The notes under the pieces were generated by a model. It searched no databases. It had not been told where the DNA came from and worked only from the letters and a program-made list of their open reading frames with translations. This document shows, piece after piece, positions 45,920-56,326 of a stretch of DNA of 64,000 nucleotides. Every line of letters begins with the position of its first letter. Position 1 is the stretch's first letter. This DNA comes from G963677325 sp963810555 (lineage in GTDB: Bacteria; Bacteroidota; Bacteroidia; Bacteroidales; Prolixibacteraceae): assembly GCA_963810555.1 (NCBI GenBank), contig CAWENX010000001.1, positions 62,001 through 126,000 of the forward strand. Direction: 5' to 3'. The translations under genes and the position numbers were made by a program.

Positions 45920-47710
45920 TCATCTTTTTCTTGAAATATCATTAGATCTGCCCCTTGAAGAATGCGACTGATTCCCGCGGCTGTATGAAGCTTGTGCCCT
46001 TCCCCCGGAAGGTGCTGCGTGTGAAGGTGCTGATCTTATTTCTCTTCTTGCCGGAGCAGGTGCAGCCTGACGGGGTTCGGTAGCCCTGTAATTCCTGTAA
46101 TTTCTTAATTGAGGTGAGTTAACCGAAGAACCACTCTGTTTTTGCTGTATAATTCTTCTGTTGCCATTGTTCTGAATCCTTGCCGGTTGATTTGATCCAG
46201 AAGATGAAGGCCGCTGTACCCTGTTGGCGCCTGTACTGATTTTACCTGAGCGTATGGTCCCTTCATTTCTGTAACTTTTAACGCCGCCCTGTCGGGCTTG
46301 TCCTGAAGTTTTTGGTGTAATGTTTGAAGGAGTAGTTCTTGGGAAGGCATCCCGTCTGACTGATCCTCTTCGGATTGTTTCATTTGTAACTGAACCCTGC
46401 CTTACTGTGCTGCTCCCCCGGCTGTAAGAACGGGCTCCTGATTCTGTCCTGCGCACTTCTGTCACCGGTCTCCGGTCTCCGGTTTCCGGTCTCCGTACTA
46501 TGTTATTTCCTCTTCTGCGGTCGATCCTGACAAGGTTATCATTGTTCACGCGGGGATTGTTGATCACATTCCTTTCCACAGAGCGGTAAAATGCATAGTT
46601 CGAAACCGGCCTCCTCCACTGGTCATGGTAAGGCAGATAATGACTGTGGTAGTAATTATAGTAGCAATATGACAGATGAGGATAAAGAGCCGGATGATAA
46701 TGTGTCTGCCAGTAAATAAAATGAGCAGAAGGCAGTCCGATGAAAATCAGACGTCTGCCGGGTCCGAAATAAAATCCGGTATGATAATAAGCCGGGTAAG
46801 GGCGCCAGTAGGCATAAGGATACCAGTAAGGGTAACCGAACCAGAACGGGTAAGAATTTATGCGGATGGTGACATCCACTTCAGGATCCACATAGGCATC
46901 TTCAGATCTTACAGAGTTATTCTCAGCGGCGAATTCCTCTGCCGCCGACAGCATCTCGCTGTAAGCCTCGGGATCGCTTTCAACCTGTTTCTGGTAATCT
47001 GCAACATCTTTTTTGTTCTGTTCGTCCAATTCAGCCGATATTCTGTCAAGCTGGTCCGTTACCCATTGAGGATCTTCACGATACGTCACACCAAGCTGTT
47101 GCGTAAAGTCTTTATCTTCCACCATAACCGTAACAATTTCAGGATATTTCAGCAAATCGTTCACGCTGTTCCGGGTCTGGTCATCATACGGGGAAAGATA
47201 GGATTGGAAATCCCTGTCAATCTCATTGTTGAGATTATCAATTTTGACCAGGGCCTCATAATAGCTCCTGGCGTATTTTTTTGCCGTTTCCTGTATATCA
47301 GAAGGATATTTCAGGACAATCGCGTTTACCTCTGCAGCAGATGGCTTGCCGTTTCTTACCAGATTGGAAATCAGATCGGGATAACGCGACAGGTCGTACA
47401 TAGCGGCCTGGACGTCTCGGTCATAAGGAACGATAATGTCGCGGAAGCGAATTTCTGATTTCTTCTGCAAATCCTGCATAATATTCAGCACCTCAGGGGT
47501 TTGGGCCAATTGAAGAATATCTCCTTGTACCTTATTATCATAACCGGCAATAGCATCCATTGTAGAACGGTCTTCTTCCATCATTCTGAGCAGTTTTTCC
47601 TTATCGTTGTCCTGGGCCCTCGCCGGCGAACCGGTTAAAAGGCTCAAAGCAACGGCAATCGCTGCCAGAATTCCTCCTTTGTATATTTTTTCAATCTTTT
47701 TGGGTTTCAT
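45920..47710 (-). CDS. Secreted protein with helical N-terminal half, aromatic middle and Arg/Ser-rich tail
   Basis: 596 residues. Signal peptide (GGILAAIAVALSLLTG, cleavage near PARAQ). Residues 35-270 are helical with repeated acidic and YP-containing segments (LSRYPDLISNLV, LLKYPEIVTVMV), which recalls DUF3300-type periplasmic proteins though I cannot assign it. Residues 280-350 are rich in Tyr, Trp, Pro and His (YPFWFGYPYWYPYAYW). From 370 on it is basic and low-complexity. At 46467-46494 four GGTCTCC-type heptamers in the DNA encode the RRPETGDRRPVTEVRR stretch, so part of the tail arose from a repeat. Function unknown; envelope-associated. Confidence 0.75.
   Translation of the reverse strand: MKPKKIEKIYKGGILAAIAVALSLLTGSPARAQDNDKEKLLRMMEEDRSTMDAIAGYDNKVQGDILQLAQTPEVLNIMQDLQKKSEIRFRDIIVPYDRDVQAAMYDLSRYPDLISNLVRNGKPSAAEVNAIVLKYPSDIQETAKKYARSYYEALVKIDNLNNEIDRDFQSYLSPYDDQTRNSVNDLLKYPEIVTVMVEDKDFTQQLGVTYREDPQWVTDQLDRISAELDEQNKKDVADYQKQVESDPEAYSEMLSAAEEFAAENNSVRSEDAYVDPEVDVTIRINSYPFWFGYPYWYPYAYWRPYPAYYHTGFYFGPGRRLIFIGLPSAHFIYWQTHYHPALYPHLSYCYYNYYHSHYLPYHDQWRRPVSNYAFYRSVERNVINNPRVNNDNLVRIDRRRGNNIVRRPETGDRRPVTEVRRTESGARSYSRGSSTVRQGSVTNETIRRGSVRRDAFPRTTPSNITPKTSGQARQGGVKSYRNEGTIRSGKISTGANRVQRPSSSGSNQPARIQNNGNRRIIQQKQSGSSVNSPQLRNYRNYRATEPRQAAPAPARREIRSAPSHAAPSGGRAQASYSRGNQSHSSRGRSNDISRKR
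46467..46494. repeat. Heptanucleotide array inside a coding sequence (GGTCTCC x4)
   Basis: GGTCTCC, GGTCTCC, GGTTTCC, GGTCTCC, exact 7-nt period; minus-strand sense ACCGGAG. Encodes the RRPETGDRRP portion of the secreted protein. Confidence 0.75.
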
Positions 47711-48334
47711 AGCGGAACTATTTAATGTTTCACAATGAAAAATAACAAAAACTTTGCCAAATTACAAGAAGTTTAAAATAATTAATACATCAAACCAAAT
47801 TATTCCTGTATGGTTAAATCGGGAGAGACATAAGAAGCAGTAGCAGTGGCAGTAGCAGTGATCGGTGGAAGACAGGTGAATTGCAAATTCAAAGTTAAAT
47901 TTAACCAAATTAAATATTCGGAGGAGCAGGGGGTACTCCTGGTATTTAAATACTTATTGATTTTCTTCAAAAAACCAAATGACCAAAAGGGGGCATTTTT
48001 ATCACTGATTTCATCAGTAGAGCCTCTTGCCAAGCAGGGTTCTTCGCCGTACCAACATCGTATTTCAGATATAGTATTAAAGTAGTTTAAATGTATTTTA
48101 ATTATATAGATACGCACGAGATACGCATGAGATACGCACAAGATACGCACGAAGCTTATATTTGGTAACGTGTTGGTTTGTCTTTTATTCGGTTTTGGGG
48201 AGAGGAAAAGGTGAGGTGGGAAAAGACTACAATAAATAAAGCACAGATCTAAAGATATGTGATAACGGTGGGAGGGGCGTTAATTAAAACCCTATTCTTT
48301 TTTCTGCATCTTTATCTGCCAGAATATTCTTCAA
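47711..48334. other. Intergenic region with 11-nt array (48108-48151) and GCAGTA microrepeat
   Basis: No gene I trust. 47835-47862 is a GCAGTA/GCAGTG hexamer run. 48108-48151 is four 11-nt units AGATACGCACG, AGATACGCATG, AGATACGCACA, AGATACGCACG, with no inverted partner. Confidence 0.6.
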
Positions 48335-48601
48335 TCATTCAAATTCTTGTTCATTAATAATACTCCTGTCTTTGAGCGAAATAATTTTCTCTTGTTGACT
48401 ATTTATTGGGAGGTCTTTATCCACTTTGGCATATTTTGAAATTGGCAATTCTTTTGTTTTTTCAATAACTCTTTCGGCAAATGCTCTTACCTCCTTTTCG
48501 TTTTTATTATTAAATGGCAATTCAAGTCCATGTTGATCATAGACTGTTGTTAGAGTTATAATTTTCTTTTTTGTTAGTAGAGCCACTGAGAATAATATCA
48601 A
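48335..48601 (-). pseudogene. Fragment of a small PH/SHOCT-like protein
   Basis: From TTG at 48601 the frame gives TLTTVYDQHGLELPFNNKNE and ends ISLKDRSIINEQEFE then TGA. After the TGA the same frame continues LKNILADKDAEKRIGF to a TAA near 48288. The LKD-I-NEQEFE-LKNIL pattern resembles a SHOCT tail, suggesting a nonsense mutation, and no clear N-terminus is visible upstream (48602-48927 has no identifiable gene). Probably a decayed remnant; low confidence. Confidence 0.3.
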
Positions 48602-48927
48602 TTTAATTATCAGGAAAGTTAATGTTGCGAAATTTCTTATTTAATACACCCTAACTTTTATGTAAATTAAATATGCGCCTTTATTTTTTTCTAATATCGC
48701 TACAACGGAGTGGAATTTATTCCGTTGATTCAAACAGCAATGGTGTCACTCCACTTCTAATCCCAACTGGTTTTGTCTTTTTCTCAAAATTACTTCAACC
48801 GATCATCAAATTTGATATGTTAAACGATTATTTTATTCGTATTCAAAGGATTGGACTTCCGGCTGAGATTTCAATATCAAACTCTTTATCTTTTTGTAAT
48901 TTTGGGGTTTATTTGAATTAATAGATT

Positions 48928-51900
48928 TTGGAATTAGTTGAACTTCTCAAATATTATACAAGCCATCCTTCAGTCACAGGGTTAAGCAAAAGGATATCAG
49001 AGAATAAGAAGGGGAAATGGGGGATCAGGGGATTGACAGGATCCTCTGCGTCGGTTGTTTTTGCCTCGGCTTATCAAATCAGGCCTTTCAGCAGCCTTTT
49101 CATACTCAATGACCGGGATGAGGCATCTTATTTTTACGATGATCTCTGTGCACTTGGGATGGAAGAAAACCTGCTGTTTTTCCCGTCTTCATACAAACGG
49201 AATGTTATTGACGAAAGGATTGACAGTGAGAGCATTATTTTCCGTACAGATGTTCTCAACAAACTTACCCTGAATGATGCGGACCGGCTCGTGATCACAT
49301 ATCCTGAGGCTGTGATGGAGAAGGTGATTTCGGAGAAAGGTCTTGAGAAACATACCCTTACCATCAAAAAGGGAGAACGGCTTTCCGTAGCCTTTATCAA
49401 CGAAGTGCTTTATGAGTACGGTTTTGAAAAGGTTGAATTTGTGTACGAACCGGGACAGTATTCCCTGCGCGGATCGATTGTGGATATTTTCTCTTTTTCA
49501 AATGAAGATCCTTACCGGATTGATTTCTTCGGCGATGAAGTGGATTCGATCCGGACATTTGATATCGAGAATCAGATTTCAAAGGAAATGCTCACCAGGA
49601 TATCGATCATTCCAAATATTCAGGAGGGATTAAAGGATGAATCAAGAGTTTCGTTCTTCGAATTCCTTGATAAAAAGACAGTTATTGTCGCAAAGAATTT
49701 TGGTTTTATTAGCGGCCAGATTGGAGGCATATATGTCCAGGCGGCTGAAAGGATGGACATGGGTAGAGACGCGGCGCGCCACGTCTCTACAATTGATCAG
49801 CTTGTTATCACTGATAAAGAGTTTAAAAGTGAAATTTCTGAATTTAACTGCCTGGAATTCGGCCATCCTCATTCACAGAAACCTTCAGAAGAATTTTTGT
49901 TCAATACATCACAGCAGCCTGTTTTTAACAAGAATTTTGAGCTCCTGGGCAATAACCTGAATGAAAACCGCCAACTGGGTTACCGCAATATCATTTTGTG
50001 CTCAAATCCGAAACAGATCGAGCGTCTGCATGCGATATTCGACGACCGGGGCGATCCTCAGAAACTGGACAGCCTCCCGTTTGTTCTTAATGAAGGTTTT
50101 ATAGATCACGACCTTAAGATCTGCTGTTATACCGATCACCAGATTTTTGAACGTTATCACCGCTTCAAGCTTAAATCAAAAAAATCATCCCTTCAGGCTA
50201 TCACTTTAAGGGAACTGAGCAAGCTTCATCCCGGGGATTATGTTGTGCATATCGATCACGGTATCGGAAAATTTGCAGGCCTTGTCAAAACAGAGGTTAA
50301 CGGAAGCATACAGGAAGCCATCCGACTGGTTTACAGGGATAATGATTCGTTATTGGTCAGTATTCATTCGCTTCACCGGATAGCGAAATATAAAGGCAAG
50401 GATGGGGCGGAGCCCTCTGTAAATAAGCTGGGAACGGCAGCCTGGCAGAATTTAAAGAACAGGACAAAGAACAAAGTTAAGGATATTGCCCGTGAACTGA
50501 TCGCCCTTTATGCTAAACGGAAAATGGAGAATGGTTTTGCCTATTCGCCCGATTCATATCTGCAGGAGGAGCTGGAGGCCAGTTTCATTTATGAAGATAC
50601 TCCTGATCAGTTGAAAGCCACTTATTCCGTAAAGGAAGATATGGAGAAGCCTATCCCTATGGACAGGCTGGTTTGCGGCGATGTCGGTTTCGGCAAAACG
50701 GAAATTGCTGTCAGGGCGGCATTTAAAGCAGTGGCTGATTCAAAACAGGTGGCTGTACTTGTGCCGACGACTATCCTTGCTTTGCAGCATTATAAAACAT
50801 TCAGGGAAAGGCTCAGGGACTTTCCTTGCAATGTGCAATATATCAGCAGACTGCGTCATTCAGGGGATGTAAAACAAATACTTAAGGATCTGGCCGCCGG
50901 GAAATTGGATGTTATCATTGGCACACATAAACTGATCGGCAAAGAAGTCAAGTTTAAAGATCTTGGATTGCTGATTATCGATGAGGAGCAGAGGTTCGGT
51001 GTTTCGGTAAAAGAAAAACTGAAACAATTGAAAGTCAATGTGGATACCTTGACACTGACGGCGACCCCTATCCCGAGGACGCTTCAATTCTCTCTGATGG
51101 GGGCGCGCGACCTTTCCATTATCAGCACACCGCCACCAAACAGGTATCCAATTCATACCGAAGTGCACGGTTTCAATGAAGAGATTATCCGTGATGCGAT
51201 TAACTATGAAGTCTCTCGTGGAGGGCAGATTTTTTTCATCAACAACAGGGTGCAGAATATCAACGACATAGAGATTCTTGTCAACCGTCTATGTCCCGGT
51301 GTCCGTACTGTGATAGGGCACGGTCAGATGGAAGGGGATAAGCTTGAGAAAGTGATGTTCGATTTTATCAACGGGGATTATGACGTTCTGATTGCCACTA
51401 CTATTATTGAATCGGGGCTTGATATTCCCAATGCCAATACCATTATTATCAATCATGCAGAGAATTTCGGCCTGAGTGAACTTCACCAGTTGCGGGGAAG
51501 GGTCGGCCGGTCAAATAGGAAAGCCTTTTGCTATATGCTTGCCCCTCCCCTGAGTACCCTGACTGCTGATGCACGACGGCGTTTGCAGGCTATTGAGGAG
51601 TTTTCAGAAATCGGAAGCGGCTTCAATCTGGCGATGCAGGACCTGGACATCAGAGGGGCCGGTAACCTGCTGGGAGGAGAGCAAAGCGGTTTTATTGCGG
51701 ATATCGGATTTGAGGCTTACCACCGGATACTCGATGAAGCGGTACAGGAACTTAAAACCGAAGAGTTTGCCGGTCTTTTTGAAGAGGAACATGATGAGGC
51801 TTCCAAAAGCTTTACCGGTATTAAGTTTGTGAATGATTGCAATATAGAGACTGATCTTGAGCTGTTGTTTCCTGACGACTACATTTCGAGTATTTCAGAA

Positions 51901-52294
51901 CGGATGCTGCTTTACCGAGAACTTGACAACATGGATAGTGAAGCAAGCCCTCCGTTTGTTTGAGAGAAGCCTGACAGACCGGTTCGGACCAATTCCCAGG
52001 CCCACCCTTGAATTAATGGATGTGGTGAGGCTGAGATGGGAAGCCATATCGCTCAGCATTGAACGGATTATTCTGAAGGAAAATAATATGATCTGTTACC
52101 TGCCATCAGATACAAATTCAAAGTATTACCAAACTGAAGAATTTCAAAAGCTGATGCAATGGATCATGCAGAATCAGAAAAAGTGCCGTGTAAAAGAGAG
52201 CCGGGGAAAACTGAGTATTACTTTTACGGATATCAGTTCAATTAACCAGGCAGTACAATTTTTAAAAGAGATAAAGACAGAATTGATGCACTGA
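48928..52294 (+). CDS. mfd: Transcription-repair coupling factor, frame broken once
   Basis: About 1122 residues from TTG at 48928 (an in-frame stop lies just upstream and no ATG is available). UvrB-like module, RNA-polymerase interaction domain (LRELSKLHPGDYVVHIDHGI), then a RecG-like translocase: Walker A GDVGFGKTEIAVRAAF near residue 585, DEEQRFGV near 685, TLTATPIPRTL and GRVGRSNRKAFCYM. An extra G near 51943 breaks the frame; the C-terminal TRCF domain (RLFERSLTDRFGPIPRPTLE) continues to 52294. A palindromic repeat is inserted in frame at 49763-49790. Mfd removes stalled RNA polymerase and recruits UvrA to lesions. Confidence 0.93.
49763..49790. repeat. Palindromic repeat inside mfd
   Basis: GTAGAGAC...GTCTCTAC, 28 bases with GCGGCGCGCCAC in the middle, coding GRDAARHVST in the UvrB-like part of Mfd (about residues 279-288). 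Related to the intergenic element at 17754-17778. Confidence 0.75.
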
Positions 52295-52660
52295 TCCCGA
52301 AGGATCGTGATACTACACGTGCGGCATGGTGATGTAATAATTTGATAACCAGGCATTAGTCAATAGAGAGTAATAAGTTAACGGTAAACAATGATCAGTG
52401 TTCAATGGTCAAAGTTTCCCTTCTGATAGCATTTTTCGGATAATTAGAAGGTCGTTACAACCCATAATTTTCCTTATTCCCTGATTAATAAAAGAATAAG
52501 GCTTTGTCAGAGGACACATAATTTCTATTTTGGGAATAAGAACAGTTTATTCTTTCTGAGTCTGTATCAAATAGTAATGGAATAACCGCAGATAAAGAAT
52601 CCCGATGCTTCGGGATTCAATGATGCTGGCATTCTTATAAAAAATTTAATCAAATCCAGA
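52295..52660. other. Intergenic region with 7-nt array and a 9-bp hairpin
   Basis: 52376-52410: AGTTAAC, GGTAAAC, AATGATC, AGTGTTC, AATGGTC. 52598-52619: GAATCCCGA / TCGGGATTC hairpin with a 4-base loop, which could serve as a transcription end for either flank but has no T-tract. No gene seen. Confidence 0.55.
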
Positions 52661-54076
52661 CTATTTTGTTTCTCTCGCCAGTTTAAGCGCACTCGTGGTA
52701 AGATAATATTTGGTTATCATATTCTGAACCTCGATGTCCGGCACTTTTCCGTCTATTAGCCATTGCAGATATTTTTTTGTTACCTGGGCAAAATGTGCTT
52801 CATGTCCTACCTTGTAACTTTGAGGCACTATCACTTTCCAGGTAGTCTTGTCCACCTTTTCCAGTCCAAGTCCTGATTGCGGCAGGTCCTGAACAACTGC
52901 TTTTTCAAGATTGCCTGCAAACAGACCTAAATCAGTTCCCTCTTTGGCAATTACATATAATGTGGGATCCCATTTTTCTTCTTTCCCCTGTTTAATCAAC
53001 AGATCGCAGTTGGTGCCACGCATAAGTGAATAATGCGTGTCGCCTCCTCCCTCAGGAGCTTTATAACGCCATTCAGCAGTAACTTTTGCATAAGCCCCTT
53101 TAATCTTATAATCTATCTCCCCATTGGCAAATACATTTAACTTGCCGTCTTTAACATCCTTGGAAAGAAAATCAGGGTATTCATCCAACTGGGTTACACT
53201 TTTAAATTCAGCTTTGGTAAAAACTGTAGGCCAGTGCTTTGCTGCAAGCAATTCAACATCTGATTTCTGAATGGCCTGATTCGGGAAACATTCCCATTGA
53301 ATAAGATCAACAAGATGGGTCGTCACATCCACAATACCCTCACCCTGTTGATTTACATCAAAGTACCATGCCGGACGGACGAGTGTTACTCCTGAAACAT
53401 CTTTATAAAAATGATGAACACTGATCATTTCAACAGCAGGTTTTTCAGGAGTCCCGGTTTCAAGTTTCCCAAAAATCTCCGGGAGCATGGATAACTCCCT
53501 CTGAAGCGTGGTTGTTATTTCATACCGCTCCGTCATAATATCGGATAATAAAATTCCCTTCTCCTTAGCAATCTTAAACGCTTCTTCCAGTTCAGGAAAT
53601 TTTTCGGGGGAAATAACCATTGGTTTATCGGAAAATACATTCAATCCGGCATCAACTGATTTTTTGATGTAATCGGTCTTGATGCGGTTATTTCCGGCAA
53701 GAACGACCACATTACCCTTCTTATCAGAAAGCATCTTTTCAAAATAATCCGGACCGGTATATACCTTTTCTACCCATGAGGTCGGATTCTCAGGTCTTGA
53801 ATTGTAACCTTCGATGCGTTTCAGGTGTTCTTCCAGGTCAAAACCTTCAGGTGCATAGACATAGACTTCAGGGCTGACCTGGTCATACATGTCCTTTTGA
53901 ACAAGAGCGGCATGAAAATGACCCGGATCAAGGGTAATCAGCTTTACTTCCCCTTTCGCACCCGTAAATGCAGATTTTGTTTTCGTTTCCTCGCTCTTGT
54001 TGGATTTTCCGCCGCCGCAGGAAGTAACAACTACCGATAGGATTGTAATCATAACTATAAAAAAAGATGTTTTCAT
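52661..54076 (-). CDS. Gfo/Idh/MocA-family oxidoreductase, lipoprotein
   Basis: 471 residues. Signal with lipobox VVVTSCGGG (Cys20), a Ser/Lys-rich linker, then a Rossmann-like domain (VKLITLDPGHFHAALV, NVVVLAGNNRIKTDYIKKSV) with DKP in place of the usual EKP (VFSDKPMVIS). The C-terminal half resembles the putative oxidoreductase C-terminal domain (PF16490 type), including QGEGIVDVTTHLVDLIQWE. Surface or periplasmic glycan enzyme with unknown substrate. Single-gene unit. Confidence 0.85.
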   Translation of the reverse strand: MKTSFFIVMITILSVVVTSCGGGKSNKSEETKTKSAFTGAKGEVKLITLDPGHFHAALVQKDMYDQVSPEVYVYAPEGFDLEEHLKRIEGYNSRPENPTSWVEKVYTGPDYFEKMLSDKKGNVVVLAGNNRIKTDYIKKSVDAGLNVFSDKPMVISPEKFPELEEAFKIAKEKGILLSDIMTERYEITTTLQRELSMLPEIFGKLETGTPEKPAVEMISVHHFYKDVSGVTLVRPAWYFDVNQQGEGIVDVTTHLVDLIQWECFPNQAIQKSDVELLAAKHWPTVFTKAEFKSVTQLDEYPDFLSKDVKDGKLNVFANGEIDYKIKGAYAKVTAEWRYKAPEGGGDTHYSLMRGTNCDLLIKQGKEEKWDPTLYVIAKEGTDLGLFAGNLEKAVVQDLPQSGLGLEKVDKTTWKVIVPQSYKVGHEAHFAQVTKKYLQWLIDGKVPDIEVQNMITKYYLTTSALKLARETK

Positions 54077-54321
54077 TGATTAAAAATTTACAATTAAAAT
54101 TTACAGCTTAATTATCTATATATAAGAAATATTAAGACTTCCTTTAAACATCAAACTCTGGTCAGATTGTAAATCTGGTAAAATTCCTTCAAAAATAGAA
54201 AAATTAAACAGAATTATTTCATTAATAATTCAGGATTGACAGCAAAACAATTCTCCGGTCGTTCAAAGAATTAAGAATTTAAGCCCAAAGATTTTGTATC
54301 TTTATAAAAATTAATGGCGAA

Positions 54322-55140
54322 ATGTGTGGACGGTATATACTCATACAAAAGGCGGAGATTCTTGAAAAACGCTTCAATGTCGGAATTCCTGATACTATTC
54401 ATCTTGTACCATCATACAATATTTCTCCCGGCAAATATGCACCGGTGATCACAAATGAAAATCCTCATGAAATTCAGATGTACCGTTTCGGGCTTACACC
54501 TTCATGGGCTTCCAGACCCAACCTGATCATCAATGCTCGGGCCGAAGGGGACAGCAATCCGAACAACGATCCGCATTACAAAGGAAATAAAGGAATTATC
54601 AGTAAACCTGCCTTCCGTAAACCTATCCGTTCACAGCGCTGCCTGATTCCCGCCGATGCTTTTATCGAAGGGCCTGAAAAAGAAAAACTGGATAAACCTT
54701 TTCTGGTATACCTTCGCAACAAAGTGAGGCCTTTCGCCTTTGCAGGTATTTGGGACCGATGGACAAAACCGGATACCGGCGAAATAATATCCTCATTTGC
54801 CATTGTAACAACGGTTGCAAACAGTCTCCTCCTTAAAATTCCCCATCACCGGTCTCCAGTAATTCTTCACCCGGAAGATGAAAAAAAATGGATTTCCAAT
54901 GCTGTTCCTTTAATGGATATTACAAGTCTTCTTGAACCCTATCCCGGAGAACTCATGAATGCCTATCCTATTGCCCCTACCATCAAGAATCCAAAAGCTG
55001 ACGATCCGGGACTTATTCATCCTGCCGGAGAGCGTCTGATGCCGGAATATGATATACATCATAGTAAGGATGTCAGGATTGAAGGAATGGGAAGCACTAA
55101 AAAGTATGGCTTCGATGAATTGAACCCGTGGGGAGAATGA
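54322..55140 (+). CDS. SRAP-family abasic-site DNA-protein crosslinking protein (YedK/HMCES-like)
   Basis: 272 residues. The start must be ATG 54322, because MCGRY exposes catalytic Cys2 after Met removal. Conserved residues follow: NISPGKYAPV, the FGLTPSWA segment, NARAEG with the Arg/Glu pair, RCLIPADAFIEG and HHRSPVIL with the active His. These proteins form a thiazolidine crosslink with abasic sites in single-stranded DNA to protect replication. C-terminal 50 residues are a variable tail. Confidence 0.93.
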   Translation: MCGRYILIQKAEILEKRFNVGIPDTIHLVPSYNISPGKYAPVITNENPHEIQMYRFGLTPSWASRPNLIINARAEGDSNPNNDPHYKGNKGIISKPAFRKPIRSQRCLIPADAFIEGPEKEKLDKPFLVYLRNKVRPFAFAGIWDRWTKPDTGEIISSFAIVTTVANSLLLKIPHHRSPVILHPEDEKKWISNAVPLMDITSLLEPYPGELMNAYPIAPTIKNPKADDPGLIHPAGERLMPEYDIHHSKDVRIEGMGSTKKYGFDELNPWGE

Positions 55141-55256
55141 TAAGTTTAATGATAAATTATCATTATAATCATTCTGAAATTTTCTGTTTTTAATCATCAT
55201 TTTCAATATATAGCTATCCAATTCGCCCTTTATGCACAATACCATGTCCGGTCTTT

Positions 55257-55346
55257 ATTCGTAGATTATTCGTAGTTTATTCGTAGATCATTCGTATATC
55301 ATACGAATAAACTACGAATAAACTACGAATAATTTATGAATGAAAT
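55257..55346. repeat. Inverted array of 11-nt units, locus C
   Basis: Left: ATTCGTAGATT, ATTCGTAGTTT, ATTCGTAGATC, ATTCGTATATC (55257-55300); AT; right: ACGAATAAACT x2, ACGAATAATTT, ATGAATGAAAT (55303-55346). Same 4-unit inverted design as 11968 and 38405 but an unrelated unit sequence. Between SRAP and ogt, which converge, so it may end both transcripts. Confidence 0.8.
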
Positions 55347-55407
55347 ACGGAGATGACTACTCTTTGATATGGGTATTTTAACTCCGGGATAACGGATTTA
55401 ATGGTGA

Positions 55408-55890
55408 TTAAAGAAACAGAGCGTTTCCCGAATACTTTTGTTCATGCACCAATAGCCACTTTTTCTTTTCGAGTCCGCCGGAATAGCCGACAAGCTTTCC
55501 TGAATTACCAATAATCCGGTGGCATGGAATGATAATCGGCAGAGGATTTTTTGCGTTTGCCATTCCCACTGCACGACTGAAACCAAGGGATTTCATTTCC
55601 TTTGCAATATCACCATATGTCCTTGTTTTGCCGTAATTCACCGCCTTGATAAATTTCCAGACTTTTTGCTGAAACCGGGTTCCTTCAATTTCCAGGTCCA
55701 GATCAAACTTAAAACGCGATCCCTCAAAATACTCATTGATCTGCCGTGCAGTCCTGTTCAGAATTTCAGGTACAAAGAGGTCATTATCACCGTTTTCATT
55801 AACAAACAGAATGGATTTCAACCGATGTTCGTCGGATACCAGCTTAAGGAATCCGACCGGACTGCCAATTGTTTTATAATAGGTTGTCAT
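55408..55890 (-). CDS. ogt: Methylated-DNA--protein-cysteine methyltransferase
   Basis: 160 residues. N-terminal small domain, then the DNA-binding and active-site region: FQQKVWKFIKAVNYGKTRTY, SRAVGMANAKNPLPIIIPCH with the acceptor Cys in PCHRIIG, and LVGYSGGLEKKKWLL. It transfers methyl groups from O6-methylguanine to itself. Single-domain Ogt type, no Ada fusion. Convergent with the SRAP gene, so two DNA-damage genes are neighbours. Confidence 0.94.
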   Translation of the reverse strand: MTTYYKTIGSPVGFLKLVSDEHRLKSILFVNENGDNDLFVPEILNRTARQINEYFEGSRFKFDLDLEIEGTRFQQKVWKFIKAVNYGKTRTYGDIAKEMKSLGFSRAVGMANAKNPLPIIIPCHRIIGNSGKLVGYSGGLEKKKWLLVHEQKYSGNALFL

Positions 55891-56227
55891 CTTGTTAAGT
55901 TGTTGGAATTATTCAGGTTTTAAATCACAACACTTAATAATCTACTTTTACCCCCCAATCAGTCAGTGATTAAGAATTGATTCCGGAATAATATACAATT
56001 ATAATATTAATATTTAAAAAATTGAAGAATTACAGGAAGAAATATTGATATCGATTTCATGTTTTATATGGTTCATTTAGAAAGGAATTTGTTAAGTCAA
56101 ATATTCAAAGGTAACAAAGGTCAGATTTCGGAAATAAATAAAATTGAATATAAAACTGTACCTGCTATACCTGACATTTCCCCATTAATAATTCCAAAAT
56201 TTAAAGAAACAGTTTTACAACATGACT
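55891..56227. other. AT-rich intergenic region, no gene seen
   Basis: About 340 bases separating divergent ogt and MMPL genes; I see no coding frame or repeat array. The MMPL promoter lies at its right edge. Confidence 0.4.
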
Positions 56228-56258
56228 TTTGTTAAGACTTTTTATTGTACTAATTTTG
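56228..56258 (+). promoter_or_regulatory. Bacteroidota-type promoter of the MMPL/RND exporter
   Basis: TTTG (56228-56231), 19-nt spacer, TAATTTTG (56251-56258). Perfect consensus; transcript start near 56264, leader of about 60 nt. Confidence 0.7.
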
Positions 56259-56326
56259 GCATCTTTATACAATTGGTAAAAGTGCCTTAAAATCCAAAAC
56301 TGTTTGAATTAAAATATCATCCGTAA

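Noticed and set aside
47800..48150. Minus-strand coding frame of about 116 codons
   Set aside because: Composition and lack of any family sequence suggest chance; it runs through the 11-nt repeat array and the hexamer run.
48673..48921. Plus-strand frame of 82 codons upstream of mfd
   Set aside because: No recognisable domain, AT-rich region with decayed sequence nearby, and no promoter; not supportable as a gene.
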